A DNA stretch of 64,000 nucleotides from Mitsuaria sp. 7 (GCF_001653795.1 NZ_CP011514.1:310001-374000), one strand, 5' to 3'; counted from the first letter of the stretch, positions 26,601 through 33,772 are shown. Numbers and translations are program-made. The notes: generated from the letters alone by a model not told the origin.

Positions 26601-26986
26601 AGGTGTTCGACGCGCTGCGTTGCGCGGCCTGCCACACGGCGGAGATGAAGACGGGCAAGAACCATCCGTTCGCGGAATTGCGCGACCAGACGATCCGTCC
26701 CTTCACCGACCTGCTGCTGCACGACATGGGCCCGGCCCTGGCGGACAACCTGCCGGAAGGCCAGGCGCAAGGCGCGATGTGGCGTACGACGGCTCTGTGG
26801 GGCATCGGCTACACGGAGAAGGTCGCCCAGGGTCAACCGGTCGGCTACCTGCATGACGGCCGCGCCCGCAACCTGACCGAAGCCATCCTGTGGCACGGCG
26901 GCGAAGGCGAGAAGTCGCGTCAGCGCTTCGAGCAGCTGTCCAAGGCGGACCGCGACGCGCTGCTGGCGTGGCTGAAGACGCTGTGA
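23636..26986 (+). CDS. di-haem oxidoreductase lipoprotein with two F5/8 type C (discoidin-like) domains
   Basis: A 1116-residue surface or periplasmic lipoprotein. The lipobox is SALLAACGG (Cys27), followed by a Gly-rich tether. Two discoidin-like carbohydrate- or surface-binding domains (about residues 65-190 and 240-380) are joined by a Thr/Pro linker. The remaining 700 residues match the DHOR/thiol-oxidoreductase (putative di-haem peroxidase) family. They hold two c-type haem sites, C737-V-Q-C-H and C996-A-A-C-H, and the typical GIGYTEKV and YLHDGRARNLTEAILWHGGE ending. ATG 23636 has a strong GGGAGGG site and starts the signal; the upstream frame is not coding-like. It probably performs redox chemistry at a bound polymer surface, which is an inference. 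Confidence 0.88.
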   Translation: MEFKQLGILMGRAFVPALLGSALLAACGGGGGGQQGGVQIASDDSGGSADSAARAKRMAGDNGTETALTPVSATGSSMERGDLSGAKAIDKDDNSRWGSAFTDNEWLTLDYGSSVTISRVRINWENAHAKKYLLQTSEDNKTWTTIKTVENSPGGVEDLKGLGGQGRYLRVQGVTRSTGYGYSIFEIQAFTGTPVPPTTPTDPTTPTNPTDPTTPTTPTNPTTPTQPTDPVGDTSKPGVAIKPVATISSAPENDGLAAKNSIDGNLATRWASKPEDGAWIQYDFGTAQPLGYMKLVWENAYGKAYEIQISDDGKTWTRLRNQPAGKGGTEEYFNLGVKTRFVRMQGVTRATNYGYSLFEVEFKTVGSDNSIPTTTTTPFSFPANGAGASPLFNPQAPIEQIQFSLPDGTLITRFGQRGVGRHGRERGEDWNEIGFGPNDTVDANGNPQDKGPGNYMNFVANYFKNRTWGVEFIDNSRVAGVTKPRLIVNQYFPQAQRGGGHSFFRRIDDPGVTGYGWMSPGQLLDPTTYTDGFVDKTSCPVVPKPPQNGLAKPDSGYKGIIGANDGCSVVLDNMPGHTDLAPNGNGVLVPNGVNIPARPLQLGEAIEFTGSFFSSRAAMDAIGDKGDIRYYTSEVIYVMGTGLRPWYGVQPRLNSVPLPDAVLSGGLGSVSYNYSDEGWRMFQQPFNNIGMQNLQRFVEGRRAVHSSFVTGAHIEPGNDAMTSIQNLAGTRFNATACVQCHTNNGRSPAPFTVDQRLDKMAFHVAIKAADGSIRPDPRYGSAIQMNSTSPTGAPQDWGNAVKVAGFDVSSVTLADGSKVELRKPKFAFDGPTPQLWSARAALPLLGVGLLEAVPEADILARARTSPDQDGVVGKANYTFDPETGATRLGRFGWKASKASIRHQVANALLNDMSVTSPVYPNRSCTTDPQGCRTAPAQKGIQEADLTALTQYMQLLAVPAQRSIPSGFPKGVMPTDEHRVDAVLVANGRKVFDALRCAACHTAEMKTGKNHPFAELRDQTIRPFTDLLLHDMGPALADNLPEGQAQGAMWRTTALWGIGYTEKVAQGQPVGYLHDGRARNLTEAILWHGGEGEKSRQRFEQLSKADRDALLAWLKTL

Positions 26987-27031
26987 TGGGTTGAAGGAGA
27001 CGGGCGCTTCGCGCGCCCGTCCCGCAACGAC

Positions 27032-27064
27032 AAAGGCCGTGGCGCAATGCCACGGCCTTTTTTT
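27032..27064 (+). terminator. rho-independent terminator after the di-haem lipoprotein gene (repeat copy 1)
   Basis: AAAGGCCGTGGC and GCCACGGCCTTT form a perfect 12-bp stem around GCAAT, followed by a run of T. A second hairpin (ACGGGCGC/GCGCCCGT, 27000-27020) precedes it. The same hairpin sequence recurs at 29.28, 31.10 and 33.0 kb. Confidence 0.9.
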
Positions 27065-27224
27065 CGTTCTGAGGCGGTGCCCGCGGCCCGCGGCCCGTGG
27101 CACCTGGCAGGCCCGAGACCGCGCCTGCAATTGATCGGATTCCGACATTTTCTGATCGGCACTCAACGGCGGCAGTCCCGTGTCGCCCGGAGCATTCGCC
27201 CGGTGTCTTCACAAGGTGATTCGC

Positions 27225-28370
27225 ATGCCGATTCCAGAGTTCGACCTGTTCCGTTCCCCATCCAATCAACCTGCGGGGCCAAGCCGCAGACTTCGGCCGC
27301 GGCATGCCGCGACCTGGCTGCTGCCGCTGCTCATCTCGGCCTGCGGCTCCGATGACGACGCGATCGGGGCACCGGCGGACGCCGGTTTTTCGGTGAGCAG
27401 CACCAGCCTCATCGACGGTGCGATGCAGCAGGCGCAGTACTCGTCGCGTTGCGCGGGTCACGACCGGTCGCCGCAGCTGTCCTGGCGGAATGTCCCTGTC
27501 GGCACGCAGAGCCTGGCCGTGACGGTTCACGACCGGGATGCCCCGACCGGTTCCGGCTTCTGGCATGCCGTTGTCGCAGACCTGCCCCCGGCGCTCAACG
27601 GGCTGGACGAAGGCGCGCTGCAGCCCGCCAGCGGCGCGCCGTTCAGGAACGATGCCGGCGTGGCCGGCTACAGCGGCGCCTGCCCGCCCGAGGGTCAGAT
27701 CCATCGCTACGACATCACGGTGTATGCATTGAAGGTCCCCAAGCTGGCCACCATGCTGCCGCCTGACGCGAGCCCGGCGCTGGTGGGGCTGGTCATCGCG
27801 GGGAACAGTCTGGGCAAGGCCACGCTGACCGCATTGGCGGGGAGGGGCACGCTTGGAAGCGGTCCGGACGAACCCAAGCCCACCGGCTTCGTGCTGACCA
27901 GCGGCGACGCGTCGGGCGGGAAATTCGGCAATGCCCAGTTCGCGCCGGCGGCCGCCGGCCTGGGTTGCGATGGCGGCAACCTGTCGCCGCGGCTCGCATG
28001 GAGCGGGGCGCCGGCCGGCACCCGAAGCTACGCGATCACGATGCTGGATCTCGACGCGCCGACAGGCTCGGGCTTCTGGCACTGGGTGATGGCGGATCTG
28101 CCAGCGAGCGTGCAATCGCTCGCCACCAACGCGGCGGCCACACCGCCCGCCGGCGCGTTGGCCGTTCGAAACGATGCTGGCGTGACCGGCTATGGTGGAA
28201 TCTGCCCGCCCAGCGGCAGCAGCCACCGCTATGAACTGACGGTGCACGCGATCGCGGTGGAGAACCTCGCCCAGATGTTGCCGCCCCAGCCGAGCCCAGC
28301 CCTCGTGGGCTTCGTGATCCGGGGCAACAGCCTCGGCAAGGCCACGCTCACCGTGACTGGTAGCCGCTGA
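27225..28370 (+). CDS. lipoprotein with two tandem PEBP (YbhB/YbcL, Raf-kinase-inhibitor-like) domains
   Basis: A 381-residue lipoprotein with lipobox PLLISACGS (Cys40) after a long basic leader. Two homologous PEBP domains follow, about residues 52-195 and 222-378. Each has the DRDAPTGSGFWHAVVADLP / DLDAPTGSGFWHWVMADLP ligand-pocket motif, a GYSGACPPEGQIHRYDITVYAL / GYGGICPPSGSSHRYELTVHAI motif and the same ending (NSLGKATLT). Single-domain YbhB/YbcL proteins are about 160-180 residues, so this is a duplication. AAGGTGA precedes ATG 27225. The ligand or role in bacteria is unclear. An AraC regulator follows directly. Confidence 0.88.
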   Translation: MPIPEFDLFRSPSNQPAGPSRRLRPRHAATWLLPLLISACGSDDDAIGAPADAGFSVSSTSLIDGAMQQAQYSSRCAGHDRSPQLSWRNVPVGTQSLAVTVHDRDAPTGSGFWHAVVADLPPALNGLDEGALQPASGAPFRNDAGVAGYSGACPPEGQIHRYDITVYALKVPKLATMLPPDASPALVGLVIAGNSLGKATLTALAGRGTLGSGPDEPKPTGFVLTSGDASGGKFGNAQFAPAAAGLGCDGGNLSPRLAWSGAPAGTRSYAITMLDLDAPTGSGFWHWVMADLPASVQSLATNAAATPPAGALAVRNDAGVTGYGGICPPSGSSHRYELTVHAIAVENLAQMLPPQPSPALVGFVIRGNSLGKATLTVTGSR

Positions 28371-28404
28371 TCTCACGTCTGCCGTGCCACCATCCCCCTT
28401 GCGC

Positions 28405-29265
28405 ATGTCCATCCTCGCCCCCACCAGCCCCCTGTCCTTCATGGAGCCACACATCGCATGGCGTGCGGAGCTGGGGATCACAGCGGCCATCCGCCAGCAC
28501 TCGAGCGTCGAGATCAAGCAGCTGTACATCGAGCAGCCGATCCTGATCGTCGTGGTCCGGGGGGAGAAGCGGGTGCGCTGGGCGGGCGGCGAATGCCGGG
28601 TACTGCCGGGGCAGGCGGTGGCCGTGGCAGGCGGTCAGACCGTCGACATCACGAATCGTGTCGATACGGTCGACCATGGCGACTACTGCGCCTACTGGCT
28701 GGTGTGGGACCGCAGCCTGCTGAACGAGCACGCGGCGCGCCATGCCGAACAAGCCCTGGTCCGCGGCGCGCAGTTCATCGGGACGCTGGTGCCTGACCTC
28801 GCTGACGCCTTCACCAGGGCGAGAGCAAGCCTTGGCGACGACTCCGTGCCACAAGAGATTTGCCGCCTTCGCCTGCAGGAGGTCCTGGTCTGGTTGGGAC
28901 TCAGCGGCGTGCGCTTCAACGAACGTGAGTTCAGTTCAATGAGCACTCGCGTGCGCACGACGCTGAGCCGCGACATCGGCCGCTCCTGGAGCGCGCCGGA
29001 CGTCGCGCGCGAGCTCGCGACCAGCGAGGCGACGCTGCGTCGCAAACTGGCTCAGGAAGCGACGTCGTTCAGCGACATCCTGCTGGACACGCAGATGTCG
29101 CATGCGCTGCGCATGCTGCAGTCCTCGATGCGGCCGATCACGGAAATCGCGCTGGGCTGCGGCTTCCAGACGCCATCGCACTTCAGCGCGCGTTTCCGCC
29201 AGCGTTTCGGGTTCACGCCGAGCGCGATCCGTGTGCACCAGCGGGATCCTGAGCCCGCGCCATGA
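28405..29265 (+). CDS. AraC-family transcriptional regulator
   Basis: A 286-residue regulator with a cupin-like N-terminal sensor half (VVVRGEKRVRWAGGECRVLPGQ) and a C-terminal AraC DNA-binding domain with two helix-turn-helix motifs (VARELATSEATLRRKLAQE and IALGCGFQTPSHFSARFRQRFGFTPS). ATG 28405 is taken as the start; a GTG at 28384 would add seven residues. It lies 34 bp after the tandem-PEBP gene on the same strand, so it may be co-transcribed and control that gene. The effector is unknown. Confidence 0.9.
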   Translation: MSILAPTSPLSFMEPHIAWRAELGITAAIRQHSSVEIKQLYIEQPILIVVVRGEKRVRWAGGECRVLPGQAVAVAGGQTVDITNRVDTVDHGDYCAYWLVWDRSLLNEHAARHAEQALVRGAQFIGTLVPDLADAFTRARASLGDDSVPQEICRLRLQEVLVWLGLSGVRFNEREFSSMSTRVRTTLSRDIGRSWSAPDVARELATSEATLRRKLAQEATSFSDILLDTQMSHALRMLQSSMRPITEIALGCGFQTPSHFSARFRQRFGFTPSAIRVHQRDPEPAP

Positions 29266-29283
29266 CGAGGATCTCGACGGCCG

Positions 29284-29310
29284 CCGTGGCGCATTGCCAC
29301 GGCCTCTTTC
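29284..29310 (+). terminator. terminator-like hairpin (repeat copy 2)
   Basis: CCGTGGC-GCATT-GCCACGG stem followed by CCTCTTTCCGTTCTGAGG, closely matching copy 1 at 27.03 kb including the trailing CGTTCTGAGG. It lies 20 bp after the AraC regulator stop. Confidence 0.7.
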
Positions 29311-29393
29311 CGTTCTGAGGCCGCACTCGCATCCCATGGCAGACTGGGTCGGATCAGTCGGCACGCTTCGCCGGCCATCCGTTGGTGGAGACC

Positions 29394-29969
29394 ATGAAGA
29401 ACCTCGTCATCTGTGGGACCCTCGCCGCCGCCTTGTTCGGCTTGCCCAGTGTTGGTCGGTGCGCGGAGATCGTGCTGGAGCAGTCCGCGGTGCAGTCGCT
29501 GCTGATCGAAGGCATGTTCAAGGACGAAGGGCGGCTCTATCTGCAGAAGGGCGCGTGCTACGCCTATCTCGAAGACCCCAAGGTGTCGCTCCAGAACGGG
29601 CGCGTGATCATCCGCGTCCACCTCAGCAGCAAGCTGGGTGTTCCCTCGGGACGGGAGTGCCTCGGCGTCGCGTTGGCGAGCTGGGCGACCGTGTCAGCGG
29701 CTCCGATCGCGCAGGGTCACGTCGTGCGCTTGACCGAGATCCGCGTCGACGAGGTGGAGGATCCCAACACGCGCAACCTCTTGAACCTGGGCCTCGCGCC
29801 GGCGTTGCCGGGCGCCGTCGAGTTCGACGTGAAGAAGGCGGTCGAGGAGATGCTCAAGGGCTCAGGCAGCCGCCTGCAAGGCGAAGTGCAAGCGTTGAAG
29901 ATCGACTCGGTGAAGGCCGGGGACAACAAGCTGTCGATCAACTTCGACTTCAAGCTGGTGGGGAGATGA
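29394..29969 (+). CDS. uncharacterised secreted protein (DUF1439/YceB-like pattern)
   Basis: A 191-residue exported protein with signal peptide KNLVICGTLAAALFGLPSVGRCAE. The mature part has an early helix (SAVQSLLIEGMFKDEGRLYL) and then alternating amphipathic strands (VIIRVHLSSKLG, VEFDVKKAVEEML, KLSINFDFKLVG), a pattern seen in lipid-binding YceB-like proteins. That assignment is by pattern only. GGAG precedes ATG 29394. It stands between two terminator-like hairpins and converges on the MerR gene, so it is probably transcribed alone. Confidence 0.7.
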   Translation: MKNLVICGTLAAALFGLPSVGRCAEIVLEQSAVQSLLIEGMFKDEGRLYLQKGACYAYLEDPKVSLQNGRVIIRVHLSSKLGVPSGRECLGVALASWATVSAAPIAQGHVVRLTEIRVDEVEDPNTRNLLNLGLAPALPGAVEFDVKKAVEEMLKGSGSRLQGEVQALKIDSVKAGDNKLSINFDFKLVGR

Positions 29970-29981
29970 GCAGGAGCCGTG

Positions 29982-30368
29982 TCACTGCGTCTGCGACGCG
30001 GTGCATGGCAACGTTTCCCCCGTCTCTAAGCGATGACTCAGCAGCTTGCGCAGATCCAGCAGATTCTGATGCTGCTCAGCGAGCGTGGCTTGCAGCTGCT
30101 CCACCTCCTGGAGTCGGACGTTGACCTCCGCGAAGGTCTGGCTGTACGAGCATTCGCCTGTCTCGGAGAACAGGCTCCGGATCACGTCGAGCGTGAAGCC
30201 CAGCTTCTGGCTGAGACGGATCAGCCGCAGCCGCTCGACCGCGCTCGAGGGGTAGTGGCGATACCCGTTATCGGCACGCAGCGGCGCGGGCAGCAGTCCC
30301 TGCCGTTCGTAGTAGCGGATGGCCGACGTCGCCAAGCCGCTTTTATCCGCGAGTTCCCCGATGCGCAT
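29982..30368 (-). CDS. MerR-family transcriptional regulator
   Basis: A 128-residue MerR regulator. The winged helix-turn-helix is standard (RIGELADKSGLATSAIRYYERQGLLPAP, then NGYRHYPSSAVERLRLI), followed by a long coiled-coil dimerisation helix (VNVRLQEVEQLQATLAEQHQNLLDLRKLL). It has one cysteine in ETGECSYS and one near the end, but no SoxR-type four-cysteine cluster, so it may sense an organic electrophile or quinone. It is divergent from the nitroreductase gene across 74 bp. That gap contains a MerR-type promoter with a 19-bp spacer, making the nitroreductase its probable target. Confidence 0.92.
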   Translation of the reverse strand: MRIGELADKSGLATSAIRYYERQGLLPAPLRADNGYRHYPSSAVERLRLIRLSQKLGFTLDVIRSLFSETGECSYSQTFAEVNVRLQEVEQLQATLAEQHQNLLDLRKLLSHRLETGETLPCTASQTQ

Positions 30369-30375
30369 ATTCCAC

Positions 30376-30406
30376 TTGACCTTGAAGTTGACTTCAAACT
30401 TAGTGT
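30376..30406 (+). promoter_or_regulatory. MerR-type promoter with 19-bp spacer and operator dyad
   Basis: A -35 TTGACC (30376-30381) and a -10 TAGTGT (30401-30406) are separated by 19 bp. The spacer is filled by the perfect inverted repeat TTGAAGT-TG-ACTTCAA (30382-30397). An overlong spacer with a central dyad is the established layout of MerR-activated promoters. It drives the nitroreductase gene. A further palindrome TTCAAGCTTGAA (30423-30434) lies just before its start codon. Confidence 0.85.
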
Positions 30407-30442
30407 AGGCGGCGTCATCAACTTCAAGCTTGAAAGCGCTTC

Positions 30443-31081
30443 ATGACCTCGCTTCTGGATCAACTGAACTGGCGCTACGCCACGAAGAAATACGACCCTT
30501 CCAAGAAGGTTCCCGCCGACAAGCTGGACCGCATTCTTGAGGCCGTGCGGCTTGCGCCGACGTCGAGCGGTTTGCAGCCCTTCGAGCTCATCGTCGTGTC
30601 GAACCCGGAGATCCGGGAGAAGATCAAGGCGATCGGGTATCAGCAACAGCAGATCGTCGACAGCTCCCACCTGCTGGTCTTCGCCGCGTGGGACCAGACC
30701 ACGCCGGAGCGCATCAACATGATGTTCGACCTGGCCAACGACATCCGCCAGACCGCCAACGAAGGGTGGGAGAACTATCGGCAGATGCTGCTCGACATCG
30801 TGGCGACGCGGGGCGCCGAGGTCAATTTCCAGTTCGCCGCCCGCCAGGCCTACATCGCGCTCGGCTTCGCGCTGGTCGCCGCGGCGGCAGAGGAAGTCGA
30901 TGCCACGCCGATGGAAGGCTTCGATCCCGATGCGTTGGACGAGATCCTGCAGCTGCGACAACGCGGCCTGCGTAGCGTCGTGATCCTGCCGGTGGGATAC
31001 CGGGACGAAGCAGGCGACTGGCTGGTGGGCCTCAAGAAGGTCAGGCGCAGTCGCGATGCCTTGATCAGCGAGATCGCGTAA
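30443..31081 (+). CDS. NAD(P)H-dependent FMN nitroreductase family oxidoreductase
   Basis: A 212-residue flavoenzyme of the NfsB-like nitroreductase family. It shows the FMN-binding opening WRYATKKYDPSKKVP, the segment RLAPTSSGLQPFELIVV, and the closing GLRSVVILPVGYRDEAGDWLVGLKKVRRSRD. Such enzymes reduce nitroaromatics, quinones and related electrophiles with NAD(P)H. The MerR-type promoter upstream implies induction by such compounds. It ends at a terminator-like hairpin shared in form with others in this region, facing the convergent HxlR gene. Confidence 0.92.
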   Translation: MTSLLDQLNWRYATKKYDPSKKVPADKLDRILEAVRLAPTSSGLQPFELIVVSNPEIREKIKAIGYQQQQIVDSSHLLVFAAWDQTTPERINMMFDLANDIRQTANEGWENYRQMLLDIVATRGAEVNFQFAARQAYIALGFALVAAAAEEVDATPMEGFDPDALDEILQLRQRGLRSVVILPVGYRDEAGDWLVGLKKVRRSRDALISEIA

Positions 31082-31096
31082 CCGTCTCGTCGGCAC

Positions 31097-31130
31097 AAGG
31101 GCCGTGGCGCAGTGCCTCGGCCCTTTTCGT
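31097..31130 (+). terminator. terminator hairpin between convergent genes (repeat copy 3)
   Basis: AAGGGCCG...CGGCCCTT stem enclosing TGGCGCAGTGCCT, followed by TTCGTTCGGG. The core resembles copy 1, with compensatory changes in the outer stem. It probably terminates the nitroreductase gene and, in reverse, the HxlR gene. Confidence 0.75.
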
Positions 31131-31161
31131 TCGGGACAGGCGATAGGGTGTCGGCTATGGG

Positions 31162-31608
31162 TCAGGTCTTGCCGACGACCTCGAAGTCGTCGAAGCCCGC
31201 CGCGTCGCCGCGCTTGTTCGTAACCGTCAGCCGGCCGACCGGCTGTCCCGTCTGCTTCTCCACCAGGCGCGAATGGCGTTCGCCCCGGCGGAACAGGTGG
31301 TCCTCGCCCCATTGGCGCAGCGCCACGACGATCGGGAAGAGCGTCTCTCCCTTGGGCGTCAGCACGTACTGCTGATACGCCGAGCCATCCGTCGCCGGCT
31401 GCACCTCCAGCACGCCTTCAGCGACCAGCGCCTTCAGCCGGGTCGCGAGGATGTTCTTCGCCACGCCCAGGCTGGTCTGGAAGTCTCCGAAGCGGGTGAT
31501 GCCATCGAACGCGTCCCGCACGATGAGCAGCGACCAGCGGTCTCCCACGATGTCCACCGCGCGTGCCACGGGGCACGTCGCGTCGTTCATGCGCTTTCGC
31601 TCAGCCAT
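31162..31608 (-). CDS. HxlR-family transcriptional regulator
   Basis: A 148-residue winged-helix regulator of the HxlR type. The N-terminal NDATCPVARAVDIVGDRWSLLIVRDAFDG includes the conserved cysteine (C12) used for thiol-based sensing in several members. The recognition region FQTSLGVAKNILATRLKALV and the wing (YQQYVLTPKGETLFPIV) follow. It is divergent from an MFS transporter across 90 bp containing a perfect inverted repeat. It therefore probably represses the transporter and responds to an electrophile, quinone or exported drug. Confidence 0.92.
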   Translation of the reverse strand: MAERKRMNDATCPVARAVDIVGDRWSLLIVRDAFDGITRFGDFQTSLGVAKNILATRLKALVAEGVLEVQPATDGSAYQQYVLTPKGETLFPIVVALRQWGEDHLFRRGERHSRLVEKQTGQPVGRLTVTNKRGDAAGFDDFEVVGKT

Positions 31609-31636
31609 CTCGATCTCCCATCGGCGTTTGTGCCAT

Positions 31637-31691
31637 CAGGTTGCATTTTAAAACTACCTGATATGCTGATCTGGTTTCAAAACAAAACCAG
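31637..31691. promoter_or_regulatory. candidate HxlR operators in the divergent hxlR/MFS promoter region
   Basis: Two inverted repeats lie here. CTGGTTT-N7-AAACCAG (31671-31691) is perfect and ends 8 bp before the transporter ATG. CAGGT-N14-ACCTG (31637-31660) encloses TTTTAAAA. Both are AT-richer than the surroundings and suit regulator binding. Confidence 0.55.
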
Positions 31692-31698
31692 TAGAGCC

Positions 31699-32931
31699 AT
31701 GCAGGAACCGTCGTCTTCAGACGCAATGCCCACGCGCCAGCTCGCGCTGTTCGCCGTCACCGGCGCGGTCTGCGTCTCCAACGTCTATCTCGCGCAGCCG
31801 CTGCTCGACAGCCTCGCCGCGGACTTCAACGTGGCGCCGGCCGCGATCGGCTCGATCGTGACGGCGACGCAGATCGGCTCGGTGCTGGCGCTGCTGCTGG
31901 TCGTACCGCTGGGTGATCGATTCGCGAGAGCCCGCCTGATGCGGGTGCAGTTGATTGGCCTCGTGCTCTCGCTGCTCGCCGTCGCGATGGCTGGCAACTA
32001 CCTCCTGTTGATGGGCGGGATGGTGCTCGTCGGCGCGCTGGGTACGGCGATGACGCAGGGCATCCTCGCGTACGCGGCCAACGCCGCGTCGGCGCACGAA
32101 CGCGGACGCGTGGTCGGCGCCACGCAGGGCGGCGTGGTCATCGGGTTGCTGCTGGCTCGAGTCTGGGCAGGCGGCATCGCGGATCTGCTCGGATGGCGAG
32201 GCGTCTATCTGGCGTCCGCGGCTGTGGTGGCAGGTGTTGCCCTCGTGGCTTGGCGGCGGTTCCCATCGTTGCCCGCGACACGATCGACGCTGAGCTATCC
32301 GCAACTGGTCGGCTCGACGCTCGCGCTGCTGGGATCGGATCGCGTGCTCCTGCGTCGCGGCATCCTCGGACTGCTGCTCTTCGCCGCGTTCAACGTCTTC
32401 TGGAGTGCGCTGTCGTTGCCGCTGACGGCAGCGCCGTATTCGCTCTCGCATTCGGCGGTAGGTGCGTTCGGACTGCTGGGCGCAGTGGGCGCGTTGGCCG
32501 CAGGCAGGGCAGGGCGCTGGGTCGACCGCGGTCGGAGCCGTCAGGCGAGCGCCGCCGCACTGTTGCTGATGGTGCTCGCGTGGGCGCCCTTGGCCGGCAT
32601 GCAGCTGTCGCTGTGGTGGGTGATGGTGGGCGTCGTCGTGCTCGACCTGGGCTGCCAGGCGCTGCACGTCACCAACCAGGCGCTGATCCTGCGCGGTCCG
32701 GCGGAATCGCACGGTCGACTCATCGCCGGCTACATGCTGTTCTATGCGGTCGGCAGCGGGGCTGGGGCGATGGCGTCGACCATGGTCTATGCGTGGGGCG
32801 GGTGGCTGGCGGTGTGTGTACTCGGCGTCGGGATCAGCGTGCTGGCACTCGCGTTCTGGGCAGCGACGGAACCCAGAAGACGCGGTGACTGCTCGGCTGA
32901 AAACGCAGCATCAAGGAATGCGACGACCTGA
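31699..32931 (+). CDS. major facilitator superfamily exporter
   Basis: A 410-residue inner-membrane transporter with about 12 hydrophobic segments. The first is LALFAVTGAVCVSNVYLAQP. The MFS loop motif follows helix 2 (VVPLGDRFARARLMRVQ), and the second half repeats the pattern (GRAGRWVDRGRSRQAS). The opening resembles YnfM/arabinose-efflux-type permeases. ATG 31699 gives a normal N-terminus; the frame extends upstream into the divergent gene as a shadow. Control by the adjacent HxlR regulator is likely. A terminator-like hairpin follows at 33.0 kb. Confidence 0.9.
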   Translation: MQEPSSSDAMPTRQLALFAVTGAVCVSNVYLAQPLLDSLAADFNVAPAAIGSIVTATQIGSVLALLLVVPLGDRFARARLMRVQLIGLVLSLLAVAMAGNYLLLMGGMVLVGALGTAMTQGILAYAANAASAHERGRVVGATQGGVVIGLLLARVWAGGIADLLGWRGVYLASAAVVAGVALVAWRRFPSLPATRSTLSYPQLVGSTLALLGSDRVLLRRGILGLLLFAAFNVFWSALSLPLTAAPYSLSHSAVGAFGLLGAVGALAAGRAGRWVDRGRSRQASAAALLLMVLAWAPLAGMQLSLWWVMVGVVVLDLGCQALHVTNQALILRGPAESHGRLIAGYMLFYAVGSGAGAMASTMVYAWGGWLAVCVLGVGISVLALAFWAATEPRRRGDCSAENAASRNATT

Positions 32932-33003
32932 CCGGATCACGACCTGATCGGATCAATGATCGCCGGTGAGCGCGGACCGATCAGAGGCCGTGCAAAGACC
33001 GTG

Positions 33004-33033
33004 AAAGGCCGTGGCGCACTGCCACGGCCTTCT
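33004..33033. terminator. terminator hairpin between convergent genes (repeat copy 4)
   Basis: AAAGGCCGTGGC-GCACT-GCCACGGCCTTC, almost identical to copy 1. It lies between the MFS gene and the convergent SDR gene and can act in both directions. Confidence 0.8.
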
Positions 33034-33043
33034 TCATTCCGAA

Positions 33044-33772
33044 TCACCAGGGCAGTACGGCACCCTCGTGGAAGAACGACCCGGTCGGACCGTCGGAGGG
33101 CAGCGTCGCGAGTTGCACGCTGGTGCGCGCGCCTTCGGCCGGCGACATCGGCGCGTCCATGCCGTGCAGGTCCGTCTTCACGAAGCCGGGGTTGGCCGCG
33201 TTGACCTTGATGGCGGTGCCGCGCAGCTCGTAGGCCAGATGAATGGTCCAGGCGTTGAGGGCGGTCTTGGAGATGTTGTACGCAGGAATTTTCACGTGAT
33301 AGAAGGGCGAGTTCGGGTCGATGTGCGTGGCCATCGAACCGAGCAGGCTGGAGACGTTGACGATGCGGCCGGCGTCCGATTGCTTCAGCAGCGGCAGGAG
33401 TGCGTCGGTCAGCTCGATCGCGCCGAAGAGGTTGGTGTCGAAGGTCTCGCGCCAGGCGGCGAGCGACTGCTGCGACGGCGTCCGGTCGGGCGCATCACGC
33501 ATGATGCCGGCGTTGTTGACGAGGACGTCGAGACGACCGTGGCGATGCCCGATGTCGGCCGCCGCCGCGGCGATCGACGCGCTGTCCGCGATGTCGAGCG
33601 CGAGCGCCTCGGCTTCCAGCCCCTCGGCGGTGAGCGCCGCGACGGCCTGGCGCGCGGCGTCGAGCTGGCGTGCGGTGACGATGACGCGATGCCCGGCCTG
33701 TGCGAGCTGACGTGCCGTTTCCAGGCCGATGCCCTTGTTGGCGCCGGTGATCAATGCGATTCTCTTGGTCAT
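33044..33772 (-). CDS. short-chain dehydrogenase/reductase
   Basis: A 242-residue classical SDR. The cofactor site is TGANKGIGLETARQL, with LDIAD and NNAGIM following, then the catalytic residues S in VNVSSLLGS and Y-x3-K in AYNISKTALNA. The Arg after the second strand (VTARQLD) favours NADP(H). ATG 33772 gives the standard start. It is divergent from a LysR regulator across about 138 bp and is probably its target. The substrate is a carbonyl or alcohol of unknown identity. Confidence 0.93.
   Translation of the reverse strand: MTKRIALITGANKGIGLETARQLAQAGHRVIVTARQLDAARQAVAALTAEGLEAEALALDIADSASIAAAAADIGHRHGRLDVLVNNAGIMRDAPDRTPSQQSLAAWRETFDTNLFGAIELTDALLPLLKQSDAGRIVNVSSLLGSMATHIDPNSPFYHVKIPAYNISKTALNAWTIHLAYELRGTAIKVNAANPGFVKTDLHGMDAPMSPAEGARTSVQLATLPSDGPTGSFFHEGAVLPW

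Noticed and set aside
23321..27166. 1281-codon minus-strand open frame
   Set aside because: It is antisense to the di-haem lipoprotein gene, Arg/His/Val-rich with no domain; long antisense frames are common at this GC.
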